NCBI RefSeq assembly: GCF_019243775.1
Contig: NZ_CP069157.1
Span: forward strand, 3,173,418-3,237,417
Source: Morganella morganii
GTDB lineage: Bacteria; Pseudomonadota; Gammaproteobacteria; Enterobacterales; Enterobacteriaceae
DNA: 64,000 nucleotides
Reading direction: 5' to 3'
The notes under the pieces: generated by a model
Database searches by the model: none
Told to the model about the DNA's origin: nothing
Seen by the model: the letters and a program-made list of their open reading frames with translations, nothing else
Made by a program: the position numbers and the translations under genes
Shown: positions 1-11,357 of the stretch, one piece after another
How positions within the stretch are numbered: the first letter of the stretch is position 1
How the letters are laid out: every line of letters starts with the position of its first letter

Positions 1-663
1 TGGCAGGAAAAATTTGCGATTCCGCGCCAGCCGGGGCTGGTTGAGGATGGTACCGGGGAACTGCACTTTGTGGCGCCCTATAATCACGCCGACTGCGTGC
101 GCGGACTGGAACAGTTCAGTCATGTGTGGGTCATCTTTGTTTTCCATGATATTCCGGCCGGCAGCTGGCGTCCGCTGGTACGCCCGCCGCGCCTTGGCGG
201 TAATGCAAAAATGGGCGTGTTTGCCACCCGCTCCACCTTCCGCCCGAATCCGATCGGGATGTCGCTGGTTGAACTGAAAAAAGTCTGTTACGACGGCGAT
301 ACGGCGTATCTCTCCCTCGGCAGCCTGGATCTGCTTAACGGCACACCGGTGCTGGATATCAAACCCTATCTGCCCTATGCTGAATCCGTGCCCGGCGCAC
401 TGGCCGGTTTTGCGCAGGAAGAGCCGCCGGCGGATATGCCGGTCGTGTTCAGCCCTGCCGCGCAGCAATTCATAACAGCTCAGGCCGCACAATATCCTGA
501 TTTGGCGCGTTTTATCACACAGGTACTGGCGCAGGATCCGCGTCCGGCGTATAAAAAACAACAGGCTGACGATAAAATTTATGCCGTGCACCTGCTGGAT
601 TTAAATGTCCGCTGGCATATCCGTGACGGCGTGACCGAAGTCATCAGTCTGGAAAAACGCTAA
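1..663 (+). CDS. trmO: tRNA m6t6A37 methyltransferase TrmO (5' end cut off)
   Basis: TrmO uses S-adenosylmethionine to N6-methylate t6A at position 37 of tRNAs such as tRNA-Thr. The frame is open from base 1, so the window lacks roughly the first 17 residues; the GTG at base 70 is internal. Family-typical blocks are visible: EKFAIPRQPGL near the start, then RPPRLGGNAKMGVFATRS and FRPNPIGMSLVEL in the SAM-binding beta-barrel, and AQDPRPAYKK in the C-terminal region. The C-terminus ends LEKR, close to the E. coli length. proS follows 109 bp downstream on the same strand, whereas in E. coli proS and trmO are also neighbours. Confidence 0.95.
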   Translation, partial: WQEKFAIPRQPGLVEDGTGELHFVAPYNHADCVRGLEQFSHVWVIFVFHDIPAGSWRPLVRPPRLGGNAKMGVFATRSTFRPNPIGMSLVELKKVCYDGDTAYLSLGSLDLLNGTPVLDIKPYLPYAESVPGALAGFAQEEPPADMPVVFSPAAQQFITAQAAQYPDLARFITQVLAQDPRPAYKKQQADDKIYAVHLLDLNVRWHIRDGVTEVISLEKR

Positions 664-772
664 ACCCCTTTTGGGGCGCGGCAGTCACTGGTAAACTGTC
701 AGGCTTAACTTCACTTCTGCGCAGAATATTTCTGCGATAAGACATGTTTGTCGTTCTAATGGAACCTAAATA

Positions 773-2494
773 ATGCGTACTACCCAATATCTGCTCTCTA
801 CTCTGAAAGAGACCCCTGCTGACGCCGAAGTGGTCAGTCATCAGCTGATGCTGCGCGCCGGGATGATCCGTAAACTTGCTTCAGGTCTGTACAACTGGAT
901 GCCGACCGGTGTCCGCGTATTACGCAAAGTTGAAAAGATCGTACGTGAAGAGATGGAAAATGCCGGTTCACTGGAAATCTCCATGCCGGTGGTTCAGCCC
1001 GCAGATTTATGGCTGGAGAGCGGACGCTGGGAACAGTACGGTCCGGAGCTGCTCCGTATTACCGACCGCGGCGATCGCCAGTTTGTTCTGGGTCCGACGC
1101 ACGAAGAAGTGGTCACGGACATCATCCGTAACGAAGTGACATCTTACAAACAGCTGCCGCTGAATGTGTTCCAGATCCAGACCAAATTCCGTGATGAAGT
1201 CCGTCCGCGTTTTGGTGTGATGCGCTCCCGTGAATTCATCATGAAAGATGCGTACTCTTTCCACCTGACTCAGGATTCTCTGCAGGAGACGTACGATACG
1301 ATGTATCAGGCGTACAGCAAAATCTTCAACCGTATCGGACTGGATTTCCGTGCAGTAATGGCAGATACCGGCTCTATCGGCGGAAGTGCATCCCACGAGT
1401 TCCAGGTTCTGGCACAGAGCGGCGAAGATGATGTGATTTTCTCCTCTGAGTCCGATTACGCGGCCAATATCGAACTGGCGGAAGCGGTCTGCAACATTAC
1501 TGAGCGCCCTGCACCGCAGAAAGCAATGGAACTGGTTGATACACCAAACGCGAAAACTATCGCGGAGCTGGTTGAACAGTTTAATCTGCCGGTTGAGAAA
1601 ACCGTCAAAACCCTGATTGTTCACGGCAGCAAAGAGAGCGGCCACAAACTGGTTGCGCTGCTGGTGCGCGGTGATCACGAACTCAACGAAGTGAAAGCGG
1701 AAAAACATCCGCTGGTTGCTTCTCCGCTGGAGTTCGCGACAGAAGAAGAGATCCGCGCAGCCGTGAATGCGGGCCCGGGTTCACTGGGGCCGGTCAATCT
1801 GCCGCTGCCGGTGGTCGCTGACCGTACTGTTGCCATGATGAGTGATTTCGGTGCCGGTGCGAATATCGACGGCAAACACTATTTCGGTATCAACTGGGAG
1901 CGTGATGCTGCCCTGCCGGAAGTGGCGGATATCCGTAATGTGGTCGCCGGTGACCCGAGCCCGGACGGCAAAGGTACTCTGATGATCAAGCGCGGGATTG
2001 AAGTCGGTCATATCTTCCAGCTCGGTAAAAAATATTCCGAAGCACTGAAAGCGACTGTTCAGAACGAAGCCGGTCACAACGAAGTGGTCTTTATGGGTTG
2101 CTACGGTATCGGAGTCACCCGTATTGTTGCCGCAGCGATTGAGCAGAACTTCGACGATCGCGGAATTATCTGGCCGGATGCGATTGCACCGTTCCAGGTT
2201 GCTCTGCTGCCGATGAATATGCACAAATCTTACCGCGTGAAAGAAGTGGCGGAAAAACTCTACGCTGATCTGACCGCTCAGGGCATTGAAGTGATCTTTG
2301 ATGACCGTAAAGAGCGTCCGGGTGTGATGTTTGCGGATATGGAACTGATGGGGATCCCGCATACCATCGTTATCGGTGATCGCAACCTCGACAGCGGTGT
2401 GGTGGAATATAAATACCGCCGCAGCGAAGATAAATCTCTTATCGCGCTGGATGACGTTGTCAGTGTGCTGAAAGAGAAAATCATCACTGCCTGA
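773..2494 (+). CDS. proS: prolyl-tRNA synthetase
   Basis: Charges tRNA-Pro with proline in the cytoplasm. The 573 residues match the bacterial-type enzyme (572 in E. coli). Class II core motifs are visible: [10 protein letters not shown] near residue 108, motif 2 around [17 protein letters not shown], and motif 3 around [11 protein letters not shown] near residue 442. The stretch between motifs 2 and 3 (about 225-400) is the editing insertion that hydrolyses Ala-tRNA-Pro. The last 100 residues are the anticodon-binding domain. The ATG was chosen because [19 protein letters not shown] is the conserved N-terminus. Transcription ends at the hairpin at 2514-2544. Confidence 0.98.
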   Translation: MRTTQYLLSTLKETPADAEVVSHQLMLRAGMIRKLASGLYNWMPTGVRVLRKVEKIVREEMENAGSLEISMPVVQPADLWLESGRWEQYGPELLRITDRGDRQFVLGPTHEEVVTDIIRNEVTSYKQLPLNVFQIQTKFRDEVRPRFGVMRSREFIMKDAYSFHLTQDSLQETYDTMYQAYSKIFNRIGLDFRAVMADTGSIGGSASHEFQVLAQSGEDDVIFSSESDYAANIELAEAVCNITERPAPQKAMELVDTPNAKTIAELVEQFNLPVEKTVKTLIVHGSKESGHKLVALLVRGDHELNEVKAEKHPLVASPLEFATEEEIRAAVNAGPGSLGPVNLPLPVVADRTVAMMSDFGAGANIDGKHYFGINWERDAALPEVADIRNVVAGDPSPDGKGTLMIKRGIEVGHIFQLGKKYSEALKATVQNEAGHNEVVFMGCYGIGVTRIVAAAIEQNFDDRGIIWPDAIAPFQVALLPMNMHKSYRVKEVAEKLYADLTAQGIEVIFDDRKERPGVMFADMELMGIPHTIVIGDRNLDSGVVEYKYRRSEDKSLIALDDVVSVLKEKIITA

Positions 2495-2513
2495 TTATCA
2501 GTGCTGTGAATAC

Positions 2514-2544
2514 AAAAAGGCTGAACATCTGTTCAGCCTTTTTT
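2514..2544. terminator. bidirectional terminator between proS and nlpE
   Basis: AAAAAGGCTGAAC pairs with GTTCAGCCTTTTT across a 4-nt loop. A/T runs on both sides mean it can stop rightward proS and leftward nlpE transcription, which converge here. Confidence 0.9.
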
Positions 2545-2567
2545 ATGCCTGCGGGAGCCGGAAGAAC

Positions 2568-3227
2568 TTACTGACAACCGCGTGATTTATCCAGTACGGA
2601 TTTGCCGGTCTGGATCAGCGCCTGATCAAACTGGCCGTCTTCCATGGACGGACGGATGGTGTAATACCCTTCCACTTCCAGATAGACAGGTTTTCCGCCT
2701 TCAACGCCCAGCTTGCCGTAGCCCTGCTCTAAACCGATATTGCCCGGTACCGCGTAAACCACACCGGTCTGGCAATCTTTAAACGTTGCCGCATCCGCCA
2801 TATAACGATATTCACCTTTCAGCTGTACCGGTTTCACCATTTTCAGGGTGTAGTTCAAATCCGATTTAACCGGGTTGCCGTCGATATCCAGCATTACCAG
2901 CGATTTATCCTGCGGATCATAATAAGCACGCTGCCCGGCAGTATCGGTCAGACGCAGTTTTTCGCCGTCTTTCGCCCAGGTCCCGGTTTCAAAGAAGGTC
3001 TGGTTGCCGTCGCGGGTTTCCAGATAGGTGCGCTGCATAACATAGGTGCCGTCACCTTCCAGTAAAACGGTCACATCCATGCCGGAGCAATCGGCACACG
3101 GAACCACGCCGTTATAGGCACGGTCAAGAACATGGACTTCCGGAGTTGGTGGCACAACCACTGTCGAACTACAGGCCGTAATGCTGAAAATGCCTGCCGC
3201 CAATAAGAGTTTTGTCAGATTTTTCAT
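2568..3227 (-). CDS. nlpE: outer-membrane lipoprotein NlpE (CutF)
   Basis: Surface-adhesion and envelope-stress sensor lipoprotein that activates the Cpx two-component system in E. coli. The N-terminus is a lipoprotein signal peptide with lipobox SITAC and lipidated Cys19. A CxxC pair (C44, C47, in PCADCSGMD) is the family hallmark of the N-terminal lipocalin-like domain; the C-terminal half, with YRYMADAATFKDCQTG, is the OB-fold-like domain. Length 219 against about 236 in E. coli. It is transcribed leftward, divergent from rof, with a 267-bp AT-rich gap carrying both promoters. In E. coli yaeF separates nlpE from proS, and it is absent here. Confidence 0.93.
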   Translation of the reverse strand: MKNLTKLLLAAGIFSITACSSTVVVPPTPEVHVLDRAYNGVVPCADCSGMDVTVLLEGDGTYVMQRTYLETRDGNQTFFETGTWAKDGEKLRLTDTAGQRAYYDPQDKSLVMLDIDGNPVKSDLNYTLKMVKPVQLKGEYRYMADAATFKDCQTGVVYAVPGNIGLEQGYGKLGVEGGKPVYLEVEGYYTIRPSMEDGQFDQALIQTGKSVLDKSRGCQ

Positions 3228-3494
3228 GTTTCCCCCTGAACATCAGATGAGGTAATGTTAGCAAAATGATTGTCAGTTTTTGTATATTCACGCGCTTTCA
3301 GACAATTACGCATTTTTATTTTTAAAATGGCAATGATTTTCCTCAAAACAGTGATAAACAATATGTTTTGCCGATAATAAAATGTAATCAGTAATAGCCA
3401 ATATGATAACTATGATATAGTCTGCTGGGAGCGATGAGGCTATTTGAATAACCATCCGCGGATGATACCGCAAGCGAAAGTATGGTGAGGGAAT

Positions 3495-3761
3495 ATGTCT
3501 GCAGAAAACGAATATCAACCAATTAATTGTGATGACTATGACAACCTCGAACTGGCCTGCCAGCATCATATGGTACTGGAAGTGACCTTACAGGGGGGCG
3601 ATGTTCTGACAGGAAAAGCGACCGATTTGGTGCTCCGGAAGAAAGTAGAATACCTTGTTGTCACGATTGACAACGAACTGCGGGAGCTTCGTCTGGACTC
3701 TATTGTCAGCTTCAGTCATCCCGAACTGGGAACAGTGGTTATTGATCACTCACCGTCCTGA
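3495..3761 (+). CDS. rof: Rho-binding antiterminator Rof (YaeO)
   Basis: Small cytoplasmic Sm-like protein that binds transcription terminator Rho and blocks its RNA access. The 88 residues keep the core YQPINCDDYDNLELACQHH and ELRLDSIVSFSHPELGTVV, nearly identical to E. coli Rof (84 aa). The ATG is preceded by GTGAGGGA, a good ribosome-binding site. Its last 23 bp overlap the 3' end of convergent tilS, and its terminator (3771-3797) lies inside tilS. The yaeP and yaeQ genes that accompany rof in E. coli are not present. Confidence 0.96.
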   Translation: MSAENEYQPINCDDYDNLELACQHHMVLEVTLQGGDVLTGKATDLVLRKKVEYLVVTIDNELRELRLDSIVSFSHPELGTVVIDHSPS

Positions 3762-5121
3762 ATAACTCTGCAACCCCGTCCGCGGGGTTGTTTTTTTCCT
3801 GCATAATCATCAGTTTTGCCTCATCCGCTTCTCCCTCTTTCGTGACAAATACCCCGACCGCCGCTATCAGCGTATCGTTATACCAGAGCAGCGGTGTGCG
3901 TTCGCGCAGCCAGGGCGCAACGCCGCATTCCTGCCACAGCTTTTTGGCTGATCGCCCGCGATCACGGCCGCAGATATGATAATGCCCCTGCAAACCAAAA
4001 CGGACAGTCACCTGTTCATCCGGGCGCGGCGGACGCACCACAGAAGCCACATCCTGTGTAGTGACCGTTTCCGCCATCCGCAAAATGCCGGCATCATCAG
4101 GCAGTTGCAGCGCAGAGTGCAGATCCCACGGCAGGCAATAGTCTGATAACCCAGCGGTTTTTTCTGTCACATGCAGTTTATTCTGATAACGGCGGATGGT
4201 GACCGGTTTCAGATAATAGCCCGGCTCTGCATCCGGTTTCGCCAGTGCCACTTCCTGCCAGAGCAGTGCCAACTGATGCTGTGACGGCATCTGCACACCA
4301 CAGTGTTTCAGCCAGCGGCGCAGTATGCCGTTGCGTTTCGCCGTCCCGGCGCTGAGCAGCGGGATAAAAGATAACCCGTTATCCGCATCCGTTAACTGCA
4401 TAAGTTCCGGCAGCAGCAGTTCATCCAGCAGGGCTTCCTGTTCACCGCAAAGCGCGGCACTGCGGGAAACTGCCTGAGCAAAGTGCGGCCAGCGGGCATT
4501 CAGTTGCGGTAATACCGCATGGCGCAGAAAATTGCGGTCATAACGGCGATCCTGATTACTGTCATCCTCGACCCAGGAAAGCTGATAATATTGTGCATAC
4601 TGTTCGAGCTGAGCACGGCTGAAGGAGAGTAACGGACGGATCAGCGGATTGGCACCGAATGCCATCTGTTCCGGCATTGCAGAGAGACCGGCAGGGCCGC
4701 TGCCGCGTTTTAAGGCAAGAAAGAAGGTTTCGCTCTGATCATCCAGATGCTGTGCGGTTACCAGCGCCTCATCCGGAGCTATCACTTCACGGAAAGCCTG
4801 ATAGCGGGCATCTCTGGCGGCAGCTTCGATCCCTTTTTTGCGGGGATCCACCTGCACGCGGCACACCTGAAACGGAACAGAGAGTGAATCGCAGAATGTC
4901 CGGCAGTGATCTGCCCAGTCATCCGCCAGCGGATTTAATCCGTGATGAATGTAGACTGCCCGCAACCGCAATGCCGGACGCTCAGCGGTCTGCCACTGCC
5001 GCAGAGCATGCAGCAGGACAACGGAATCAAGCCCGCCGCTCAGTCCCGCCAGGATTGCCTGCTGAGAGGCAAACACACGGCGGAACACGGCAGACAGTGA
5101 TTCACAAAAGGCAGTATCCAC
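3739..5121 (-). CDS. tilS: tRNA(Ile)-lysidine synthetase TilS
   Basis: ATP-dependent enzyme that joins lysine to C34 of the tRNA-Ile CAU anticodon, changing its identity from Met to Ile; essential in bacteria. The PP-loop motif SGGLDS is at residues 28-33, followed by the conserved HHGLNPLADDWADHC and HLDDQSETFFLALKRGSGP blocks; the C-terminal domain contains GRDRGRSAKKLWQECGV. At 460 residues it is longer than E. coli TilS (432). Part of the excess is a tail after IMQEKNN that is encoded by the antisense of the rof terminator and 3' end. It is last in the leftward run, 9 bp after accA. Confidence 0.97.
   Translation of the reverse strand: MDTAFCESLSAVFRRVFASQQAILAGLSGGLDSVVLLHALRQWQTAERPALRLRAVYIHHGLNPLADDWADHCRTFCDSLSVPFQVCRVQVDPRKKGIEAAARDARYQAFREVIAPDEALVTAQHLDDQSETFFLALKRGSGPAGLSAMPEQMAFGANPLIRPLLSFSRAQLEQYAQYYQLSWVEDDSNQDRRYDRNFLRHAVLPQLNARWPHFAQAVSRSAALCGEQEALLDELLLPELMQLTDADNGLSFIPLLSAGTAKRNGILRRWLKHCGVQMPSQHQLALLWQEVALAKPDAEPGYYLKPVTIRRYQNKLHVTEKTAGLSDYCLPWDLHSALQLPDDAGILRMAETVTTQDVASVVRPPRPDEQVTVRFGLQGHYHICGRDRGRSAKKLWQECGVAPWLRERTPLLWYNDTLIAAVGVFVTKEGEADEAKLMIMQEKNNPADGVAELFRTVSDQ
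3771..3797 (+). terminator. rof intrinsic terminator, embedded in tilS coding sequence
   Basis: CAACCCCG, loop TCCG, CGGGGTTG, then seven T. It is a standard Rho-independent terminator for rof on the plus strand. On the minus strand the same bases are read as codons of the TilS C-terminus. Confidence 0.9.
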
Positions 5122-5130
5122 AACCGGTTA

Positions 5131-6090
5131 TCAGCAGTAGCCGTAGCTCATCAGGCGCTCATAGCGGCGATTAGCCAGAGACTCGCTGTCCAGTTTATCC
5201 AGCTCTTCCAGATCAGACAGGATCTGTGCTTTCAGGGATGCGGCAACCGCTTCATAATCACGGTGCGCGCCGCCCAGCGGCTCAGGGATCACATTGTCGA
5301 TCAGTTTCAGCTCTTTCAGACGCGGCGCGGTGATCCCCATCGCTTCTGCGGCGATCGGCGCTTTATCCGCACTTTTCCACAGAATCGAGGCACAACCTTC
5401 CGGTGAAATCACAGAGTAAGTGCTGTATTGCAGCATATTCACTTTGTCGCCCACTGCAATCGCCAGTGCACCGCCGGAACCGCCTTCCCCGACCACGGTA
5501 CAGACAGTCGGTACTTTCAGGCGGGACATTTCACGCAGGTTACGGGCAATCGCCTCAGACTGGCCGCGCTCTTCCGCGCCCACGCCCGGATAGGCCCCCG
5601 GGGTGTCGATAAAGGTGATCACCGGCAGATTAAAGCGCTCTGCCAGTTCCATCAGACGCAGGGCTTTGCGGTAACCTTCCGGTGCCGGCATGCCGAAGTT
5701 ACGGCGGATTTTTTCTTTGGTTTCACGGCCTTTCTGATGGCCGATAATCATCACCGGACGACCGTCCAGACGGGCAATCCCGCCGACAATCGCTTTGTCA
5801 TCCGCATATGCGCGGTCGCCTGCCAGTTCCTGAAAATCGGTAAAGATCAGTTTGACGTAATCCAGGGTATACGGACGACGCGGATGGCGTGCCAGCTGAG
5901 CAATCTGCCAGGCACCCAGGTCAGCGAAAATCTTACGTGTCAGTTCCAGACTCTTCGCCCGTAAGCGTTCAACTTCTTCGTCAAGATTGATATCGAGTGA
6001 TTCATCCTGGCGGCTGACCGCGGTCAGCGAATCAATTTTCGCCTCTAACTCGGCAATCGGCTGTTCAAAATCCAGAAAATTAAGACTCAT
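5131..6090 (-). CDS. accA: acetyl-CoA carboxylase carboxyltransferase subunit alpha
   Basis: Alpha half of the carboxyltransferase that, with AccD, moves CO2 from carboxybiotin to acetyl-CoA, giving malonyl-CoA for fatty-acid synthesis. Length 319 equals E. coli. The crotonase-like fold shows [19 protein letters not shown] and the oxyanion-hole glycines in [11 protein letters not shown]. It lies 12 bp after dnaE and 9 bp before tilS, so it is probably cotranscribed. E. coli has ldcC and a glyoxalase-like gene between accA and tilS; both are missing here. Confidence 0.98.
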   Translation of the reverse strand: MSLNFLDFEQPIAELEAKIDSLTAVSRQDESLDINLDEEVERLRAKSLELTRKIFADLGAWQIAQLARHPRRPYTLDYVKLIFTDFQELAGDRAYADDKAIVGGIARLDGRPVMIIGHQKGRETKEKIRRNFGMPAPEGYRKALRLMELAERFNLPVITFIDTPGAYPGVGAEERGQSEAIARNLREMSRLKVPTVCTVVGEGGSGGALAIAVGDKVNMLQYSTYSVISPEGCASILWKSADKAPIAAEAMGITAPRLKELKLIDNVIPEPLGGAHRDYEAVAASLKAQILSDLEELDKLDSESLANRRYERLMSYGYC

Positions 6091-6102
6091 AATGTTCCTA
6101 TT

Positions 6103-9100
6103 TTAGTCAAATTCTAATTCTACCTGCTCATTACCCAGCAGAGTCCGCAGATCCGTCAGAAGGGTATCGGTCGGGGTGACCCGCCAGGTGGCACCGAAAC
6201 GCATCCGCGCTCTGGCATCGTCCTTCTGGTAATAAAGGTGAACCGGTATTGTCCCGGAGCGGTGCGGTTCAAGCGCACCGCGCAGCCGGTGCAGCAGTTG
6301 TTCGTCAATTTGCCCGTCCGTGAGCGAGATAGCAAGCCCGCGCGCATATTTTTCGCGTGCTTCGCTGATATCCAGCAGCTCCCTGACCACCATTTTAAGC
6401 CCGCCGCTGAAATCATCAAAGCTGACCTGCCCGGAAGCAATCAGAATGCGATCCTGTTCGAGCAGATGCTGGTAACGTTCCAGTGCATCGGAAAATAGCA
6501 TAATTTCCAGCCGGCCGGAACGATCATCGAGGGTACAGACACCAATCCGGTTTCCCCGTTTGGTGGTGATCACCTTGGAAGCCAGCACCAGACCGACTAC
6601 CGTGGTCATCTGACCACGCGGTGTCGGGTTAACATCTTTCAGACGTAAACCATGAGTATAGCGCTCAATCTCTTTCAGATAACGGTTTATCGGATGTCCG
6701 GTAAGATACAGCCCGAGTGTTTCCCGCTCCCCTTCGAGGATAATTTCGTCCTGCCATTTCGGAATATTGGCATAAGAGCGCTCTACCTGCTCCGGTGCCT
6801 CTGCCAGTACCCCGAACATATCCGCCTGACCGATGGCTTCCGCTTTGGCGTGCTGATCCGCTGCTTTCAGCGCATCCTCCAGTGAGGACATCAGCGCGGC
6901 GCGGTGCGGCCCCAGCCGGTCAAACGCGCCGGACATAATGAGTTTTTCCATTACGCGGCGGTTCAGTTTTTTGGTGTCCGTACGGGCACACAAATCAAAA
7001 ATATCCTTGAAATACCCGTCCTTACGGGCTTCCAGAATCGCTTCGATCGGGCCTTCGCCGACACCTTTAATCGCACCGATACCATAGACTATCTCACCTT
7101 CATCATTGACATGGAAGTGATACAGTCCGCTGTTGATATCCGGCGGCAATACTTTCAGACCCATCCGCCAGCATTCATCCACCAGCCCGACGACTTTTTC
7201 GGTGTTATCCATATCCGCCGTCATCACGGCAGCCATAAATTCCGCCGGATAGTGTGCTTTCAGCCACAGTGTCTGATAGGAAACCAGCGCGTAGGCAGCG
7301 GAGTGAGATTTGTTAAACCCGTAGCCGGCGAATTTCTCCACCAGGTCAAAGATTTTCATGGACAGCTCGGCATCGATGCCGTTTTTCACCGCGCCCTCTT
7401 CAAATACCGAGCGCTGTTTTGCCATCTCTTCCGGCTTTTTCTTACCCATTGCACGGCGCAGCATATCCGCGCCGCCCAGGGTATAGCCCGCCAGCACCTG
7501 GGCAATCTGCATCACCTGTTCCTGATAGAGGATGATGCCGTACGTCGGTTCCAGTACCGGCTGCAGGGATTCATGCTGCCATTCCACATCCGGGTAAGAG
7601 ATGGCCTCACGTCCGTGTTTACGGTCGATAAAGTTATCCACCATGCCCGACTGCAGCGGGCCGGGCCGGAACAGCGCCACCAGGGCTATCATGTCTTCAA
7701 AGCTGTCCGGACGCAGACGTTTGATCAGATCCTTCATGCCGCGGGATTCAAGCTGGAAGACCGCTGTGGTTTCCGAGCGCTGCAGCATATCAAAGCTTTT
7801 CTGGTCGTCGAGCGGGATAGCCGCGATATCCACCGGCGGCTTGCCTTTTTTCTCATTGCGCGGGTTAATCATGCCCAGCGCCCAGTCGATAATCGTCAGT
7901 GTACGCAGACCGAGGAAGTCGAACTTCACCAGACCGGCATATTCCACGTCGTTTTTATCAAACTGCGTGACCGGGTTATTCCCTTCCGGGTCGCAGTAAA
8001 GTGGTGCGAAATCGGTAATTTTTGTCGGCGCGATCACCACACCACCGGCGTGTTTGCCGGCGTTACGTGTCACCCCTTCCAGGATACGCGCCATATCGAT
8101 CAGCGCCCTGACTTCCTCATCGGCCTCATACACCTCGCCGAGCTGCGGCTCTGCCGCAAAGGCTTTTTCCAGTGTCATACCGGGATCCGGCGGCACCAGT
8201 TTGGAAATTCTGTCGACAAACCCGTACGGATGCCCCAGTACACGGCCGACATCGCGGATAACCGCTTTTGCCGCCATCGTACCGAAGGTAATAATCTGAG
8301 AAACGGCATCACGCCCGTACATTTCGGCTACGTGATCAATCACGCGGTCACGTTTTTCCATGCAAAAGTCGACGTCAAAGTCAGGCATGGAGACACGTTC
8401 CGGGTTCAGGAAGCGTTCGAACAGAAGGTCGAACTCCAGTGGATCCAGATCGGTGATTTTCAGGGAGTACGCCACCAGTGAACCGGCACCGGAACCACGT
8501 CCCGGCCCCACCGGCACATTGTTATCCTTCGACCACTGGATAAACTCCATCACGATCAGGAAGTAGCCGGGGAAGCCCATCTGGTTAATCACTTTCAGTT
8601 CAACATCCAGACGCTCGTCATATTCCGGGCGGCGCTGCGCACGCACTTCCGGATCCGGGAACAGGAACGCCAGGCGCTCCTCCAGTCCCTCTTTCGAGCG
8701 TTTGACCAGATAATCTTCCGTGCTCATGTCCCCGGTCGGGAACTGCGGCAGGAAATACTCGCCGAGACGGATAGTGACGTTACAACGCTTAGCAATTTCG
8801 ACGCTGTTCTGCAGTGCTTCCGGGATGTCGGCGAACAGTTCGCACATCTCGTCCTCACTGCGCAGATATTGCTGAGGGCTGTAGAGTTTCGGACGTTTCG
8901 GATCCGCTAACGTATAACCATCATGAATGGCTACGCGGATTTCATGGGCGTCAAAATCCTCACTGCTGATAAAGCGGACATCATTGGTCGCCACCACCGG
9001 CAGAGATTTCTCTGTCGCCAGCTGTACCGCAGCATGCAGATAGCTTTCCTCATCCTGGCGGCCGGTACGGATAAGCTCCAGATAGAAGCTGTCCGGGAAG

Positions 9101-9582
9101 TGGGTCTGCCAGAATTCCAGCGCCTGCTCCACCAGGGCGCTGTTACCGCGCAGCAGAAACTTACCCACATCCCCCTTGCGCCCGCCGGAGAGAATAATCA
9201 GCCCTTCTTTATGATTAACCAGCCAGTCGCGCTGAATGGTCGGTCCCTGTGCACCGTAGCCTTTCTGATAGGCTTCGGAGATAAGCAGGGTCAGGTTCTG
9301 ATAACCGGTATTATTGCGTGCCAGAATCGTGAGTGACGCCAGTTCATCACCCAGCAGCTCGCTTTCCATCAGGAAATCCGCGCCGACAATCGGTTTCACC
9401 CCGGCGCCGTGCGCACTGCCGTAAAATTTAACCAGCCCGCACAGGTTAGTGAAGTCCGTAATCGCCATCGCCGGCATATTCATCGACGCCACTTTTTTGA
9501 CCAGCGGTCCGGTTTTCGCCAGTCCGTCAATCATGGAATAGTCGCTGTGAATATTAAGATGAATAAAACGCGGTTCCGCCAT
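6103..9582 (-). CDS. dnaE: DNA polymerase III alpha subunit
   Basis: Catalytic subunit of the replicative polymerase. The chosen ATG at 9582 gives 1159 residues (E. coli 1160) and the family start [20 protein letters not shown]; the frame is open further upstream but that part is not conserved. Domains in order: N-terminal PHP domain (about 5-210), palm with catalytic aspartates in PDFDVDF (about 400-405), fingers with the [19 protein letters not shown] block, then tandem HhH, OB fold and the tau-binding C-terminus. It starts 10 bp after rnhB, in the lpx-rnhB-dnaE-accA run shared with E. coli. Confidence 0.98.
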   Translation of the reverse strand: MAEPRFIHLNIHSDYSMIDGLAKTGPLVKKVASMNMPAMAITDFTNLCGLVKFYGSAHGAGVKPIVGADFLMESELLGDELASLTILARNNTGYQNLTLLISEAYQKGYGAQGPTIQRDWLVNHKEGLIILSGGRKGDVGKFLLRGNSALVEQALEFWQTHFPDSFYLELIRTGRQDEESYLHAAVQLATEKSLPVVATNDVRFISSEDFDAHEIRVAIHDGYTLADPKRPKLYSPQQYLRSEDEMCELFADIPEALQNSVEIAKRCNVTIRLGEYFLPQFPTGDMSTEDYLVKRSKEGLEERLAFLFPDPEVRAQRRPEYDERLDVELKVINQMGFPGYFLIVMEFIQWSKDNNVPVGPGRGSGAGSLVAYSLKITDLDPLEFDLLFERFLNPERVSMPDFDVDFCMEKRDRVIDHVAEMYGRDAVSQIITFGTMAAKAVIRDVGRVLGHPYGFVDRISKLVPPDPGMTLEKAFAAEPQLGEVYEADEEVRALIDMARILEGVTRNAGKHAGGVVIAPTKITDFAPLYCDPEGNNPVTQFDKNDVEYAGLVKFDFLGLRTLTIIDWALGMINPRNEKKGKPPVDIAAIPLDDQKSFDMLQRSETTAVFQLESRGMKDLIKRLRPDSFEDMIALVALFRPGPLQSGMVDNFIDRKHGREAISYPDVEWQHESLQPVLEPTYGIILYQEQVMQIAQVLAGYTLGGADMLRRAMGKKKPEEMAKQRSVFEEGAVKNGIDAELSMKIFDLVEKFAGYGFNKSHSAAYALVSYQTLWLKAHYPAEFMAAVMTADMDNTEKVVGLVDECWRMGLKVLPPDINSGLYHFHVNDEGEIVYGIGAIKGVGEGPIEAILEARKDGYFKDIFDLCARTDTKKLNRRVMEKLIMSGAFDRLGPHRAALMSSLEDALKAADQHAKAEAIGQADMFGVLAEAPEQVERSYANIPKWQDEIILEGERETLGLYLTGHPINRYLKEIERYTHGLRLKDVNPTPRGQMTTVVGLVLASKVITTKRGNRIGVCTLDDRSGRLEIMLFSDALERYQHLLEQDRILIASGQVSFDDFSGGLKMVVRELLDISEAREKYARGLAISLTDGQIDEQLLHRLRGALEPHRSGTIPVHLYYQKDDARARMRFGATWRVTPTDTLLTDLRTLLGNEQVELEFD

Positions 9583-9592
9583 TACGCCATCC

Positions 9593-10189
9593 TCACTTAC
9601 TGATACCGGCCAGCGCGCGGCGGACCGGGCCAAAACTGGTGCGGTGATGCTCTGTCACCCCATACTGCGCCAGCATCTCAAGATGCAGCGCCGTCGGGTA
9701 ACCTTTGTGTTTTGCAAATCCGTACTGCGGGAATTGTTTATCCAGCTCCGCCATTTCGCGATCCCGCGTGACTTTTGCCAGTATCGATGCCGCACTGATC
9801 TCAGGCACCAGACCGTCACCCTTGATCACTGCCTGAGCAGGGACACCAAAATCCGGCGCTTTGTTGCCGTCCACCAGTACAAAACCCGGACGCACCGGCA
9901 ACCCGGCAACCGCCCGCTGCATCGCCAGGAATGTGGCCTGTAAAATATTGATTTGATCAATTTCCGCCGCTTCCGCGCGGCCGATACTCCAGTACAGTGC
10001 CTTTTCCTGAATTTCAGCAAACAGGCGCTCACGTTTTTTCTCCGTGAGCTTTTTGGAGTCCGCCAGACCGTCGATCGGGTTCTGCGGATCAAGAATAACG
10101 GCAGCGGTTACCACCGCGCCGACCAGCGGCCCGCGGCCGACTTCATCGACACCGGCAATCAGTGCCGCGTCCGGATAAACAAAATCCAT
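9593..10189 (-). CDS. rnhB: ribonuclease HII
   Basis: Cleaves RNA in RNA:DNA hybrids and starts removal of misincorporated ribonucleotides. The motif [12 protein letters not shown] puts the catalytic Asp15 and Glu16 near the N-terminus, and DSKKL and [13 protein letters not shown] are conserved. Length 198 matches E. coli. Its ATG overlaps the lpxB stop by one base (TAATG), suggesting translational coupling. Confidence 0.97.
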   Translation of the reverse strand: MDFVYPDAALIAGVDEVGRGPLVGAVVTAAVILDPQNPIDGLADSKKLTEKKRERLFAEIQEKALYWSIGRAEAAEIDQINILQATFLAMQRAVAGLPVRPGFVLVDGNKAPDFGVPAQAVIKGDGLVPEISAASILAKVTRDREMAELDKQFPQYGFAKHKGYPTALHLEMLAQYGVTEHHRTSFGPVRRALAGISK

Positions 10190-11343
10190 TAATTACTCGC
10201 TATATCTGATACGGCCTGTGCCGCCTGATTATCCGCATCAAGACGGATTTTCTGATGAAGTTCCAGGAAGGTTTCTCTGAGTTTATCCACGGCTTCACCG
10301 CCCTGCAACAGCGGCAGCAGTGCATTTGCCAGCAGATCACTGCGGCACTCATCCTGTAACAGTTCCGGCACGATCTCACGCCCTGCCAGCAGGTTCGGCA
10401 GTGACACATACGAAGTTTTGACCAGCCGTTTCGCCAGCCAGAACGTGAACGGCTTCATGCGATAGCCCACGACCATCGGGCATTTCGCCAGCATGCACTC
10501 CAGTGCCGCCGTACCTGACGCCAGCAGTGCGGCGTCCGAGGCAATCATGGCATCACGGGCGCGGCCGTCAAGCAGGTGCACATCCAGTTCCGGGGCAATT
10601 TCCTGTTTGATAGCTTCAAATTCAGCGCGGCGTTTCGCATTTACCAGCGGCACCACAATCTGTAAATCCGGCAGTGCCTGCCGCAGCAGTTGCGCGGTTT
10701 TCAGAAAATCGCCGCTGAGCATCGAGACTTCCGCGTGACGGCTGCCCGGCAGTATTGCCAGACACGGCGCGGACGGATCCAGCCCCAGTGCGTCACGGGC
10801 AGCGGTTTTGTCCGGCTGCAACGGCAGTGCATCTGCCATAGTGTGGCCGATAAAGCGGCACGGCACATTGTATTTGTCGTAAAACGCTTTTTCGAACGGC
10901 AGGAAAGCCAGCACCAGATTGGTCGCTTTGGCGATTTTAAAGACCCTGTTCTGCCGCCACGCCCAGACTGACGGACTGACATAGTGGATCGTTTTGATCC
11001 CGGAAGACTTTAACCGTCCTTCCAGGGTGATATTGAAATCCGGTGCATCAATACCGACAAAAACATCCGGCTTCAGTTCACGGAAGCGGCGGGTGAGATC
11101 ACGGCGGATGGAGAGCAGACGCGGCAGGCGCCCCAGCACTTCCACAATGCCCATCACCGCCAGTTCTTCCATTTCATACCAGGTTTCACAGCCTTCCGCC
11201 TGCATCAGCGGACCAGCAACCCCGAAGAAACGAACATCCGGATATTTTTCTTTCAGTGCGCGCATTAAGCCTGCGCCGAGAATATCGCCGGAGGTTTCTC
11301 CGGCGACAATACCTATCGTGAGCGGACGAGGTGATACCGACAT
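10189..11343 (-). CDS. lpxB: lipid-A-disaccharide synthase
   Basis: Family GT19 glycosyltransferase at the inner membrane. It joins UDP-2,3-diacylglucosamine and 2,3-diacylglucosamine-1-phosphate to form the lipid A disaccharide. Conserved blocks include [16 protein letters not shown] at the N-terminus, [23 protein letters not shown] and PGSRHAEV. Length 384 against 382 in E. coli. It follows lpxA by 14 bp and is coupled to rnhB, in the normal lpxD-fabZ-lpxA-lpxB order. Confidence 0.97.
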   Translation of the reverse strand: MSVSPRPLTIGIVAGETSGDILGAGLMRALKEKYPDVRFFGVAGPLMQAEGCETWYEMEELAVMGIVEVLGRLPRLLSIRRDLTRRFRELKPDVFVGIDAPDFNITLEGRLKSSGIKTIHYVSPSVWAWRQNRVFKIAKATNLVLAFLPFEKAFYDKYNVPCRFIGHTMADALPLQPDKTAARDALGLDPSAPCLAILPGSRHAEVSMLSGDFLKTAQLLRQALPDLQIVVPLVNAKRRAEFEAIKQEIAPELDVHLLDGRARDAMIASDAALLASGTAALECMLAKCPMVVGYRMKPFTFWLAKRLVKTSYVSLPNLLAGREIVPELLQDECRSDLLANALLPLLQGGEAVDKLRETFLELHQKIRLDADNQAAQAVSDIASN

Positions 11344-11357
11344 GGCAGCCCCCGCAA

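Noticed and set aside
664..690. Small CCCC-TTTT-GGGG hairpin after trmO
   Set aside because: The stem is only four pairs and lacks a T run; it is too weak to call a terminator.
6904..8481. 525-codon open frame on the plus strand inside dnaE
   Set aside because: It is antisense to a fully conserved dnaE and rich in His, Arg and Gln without domain character; a shadow of dnaE codon bias.
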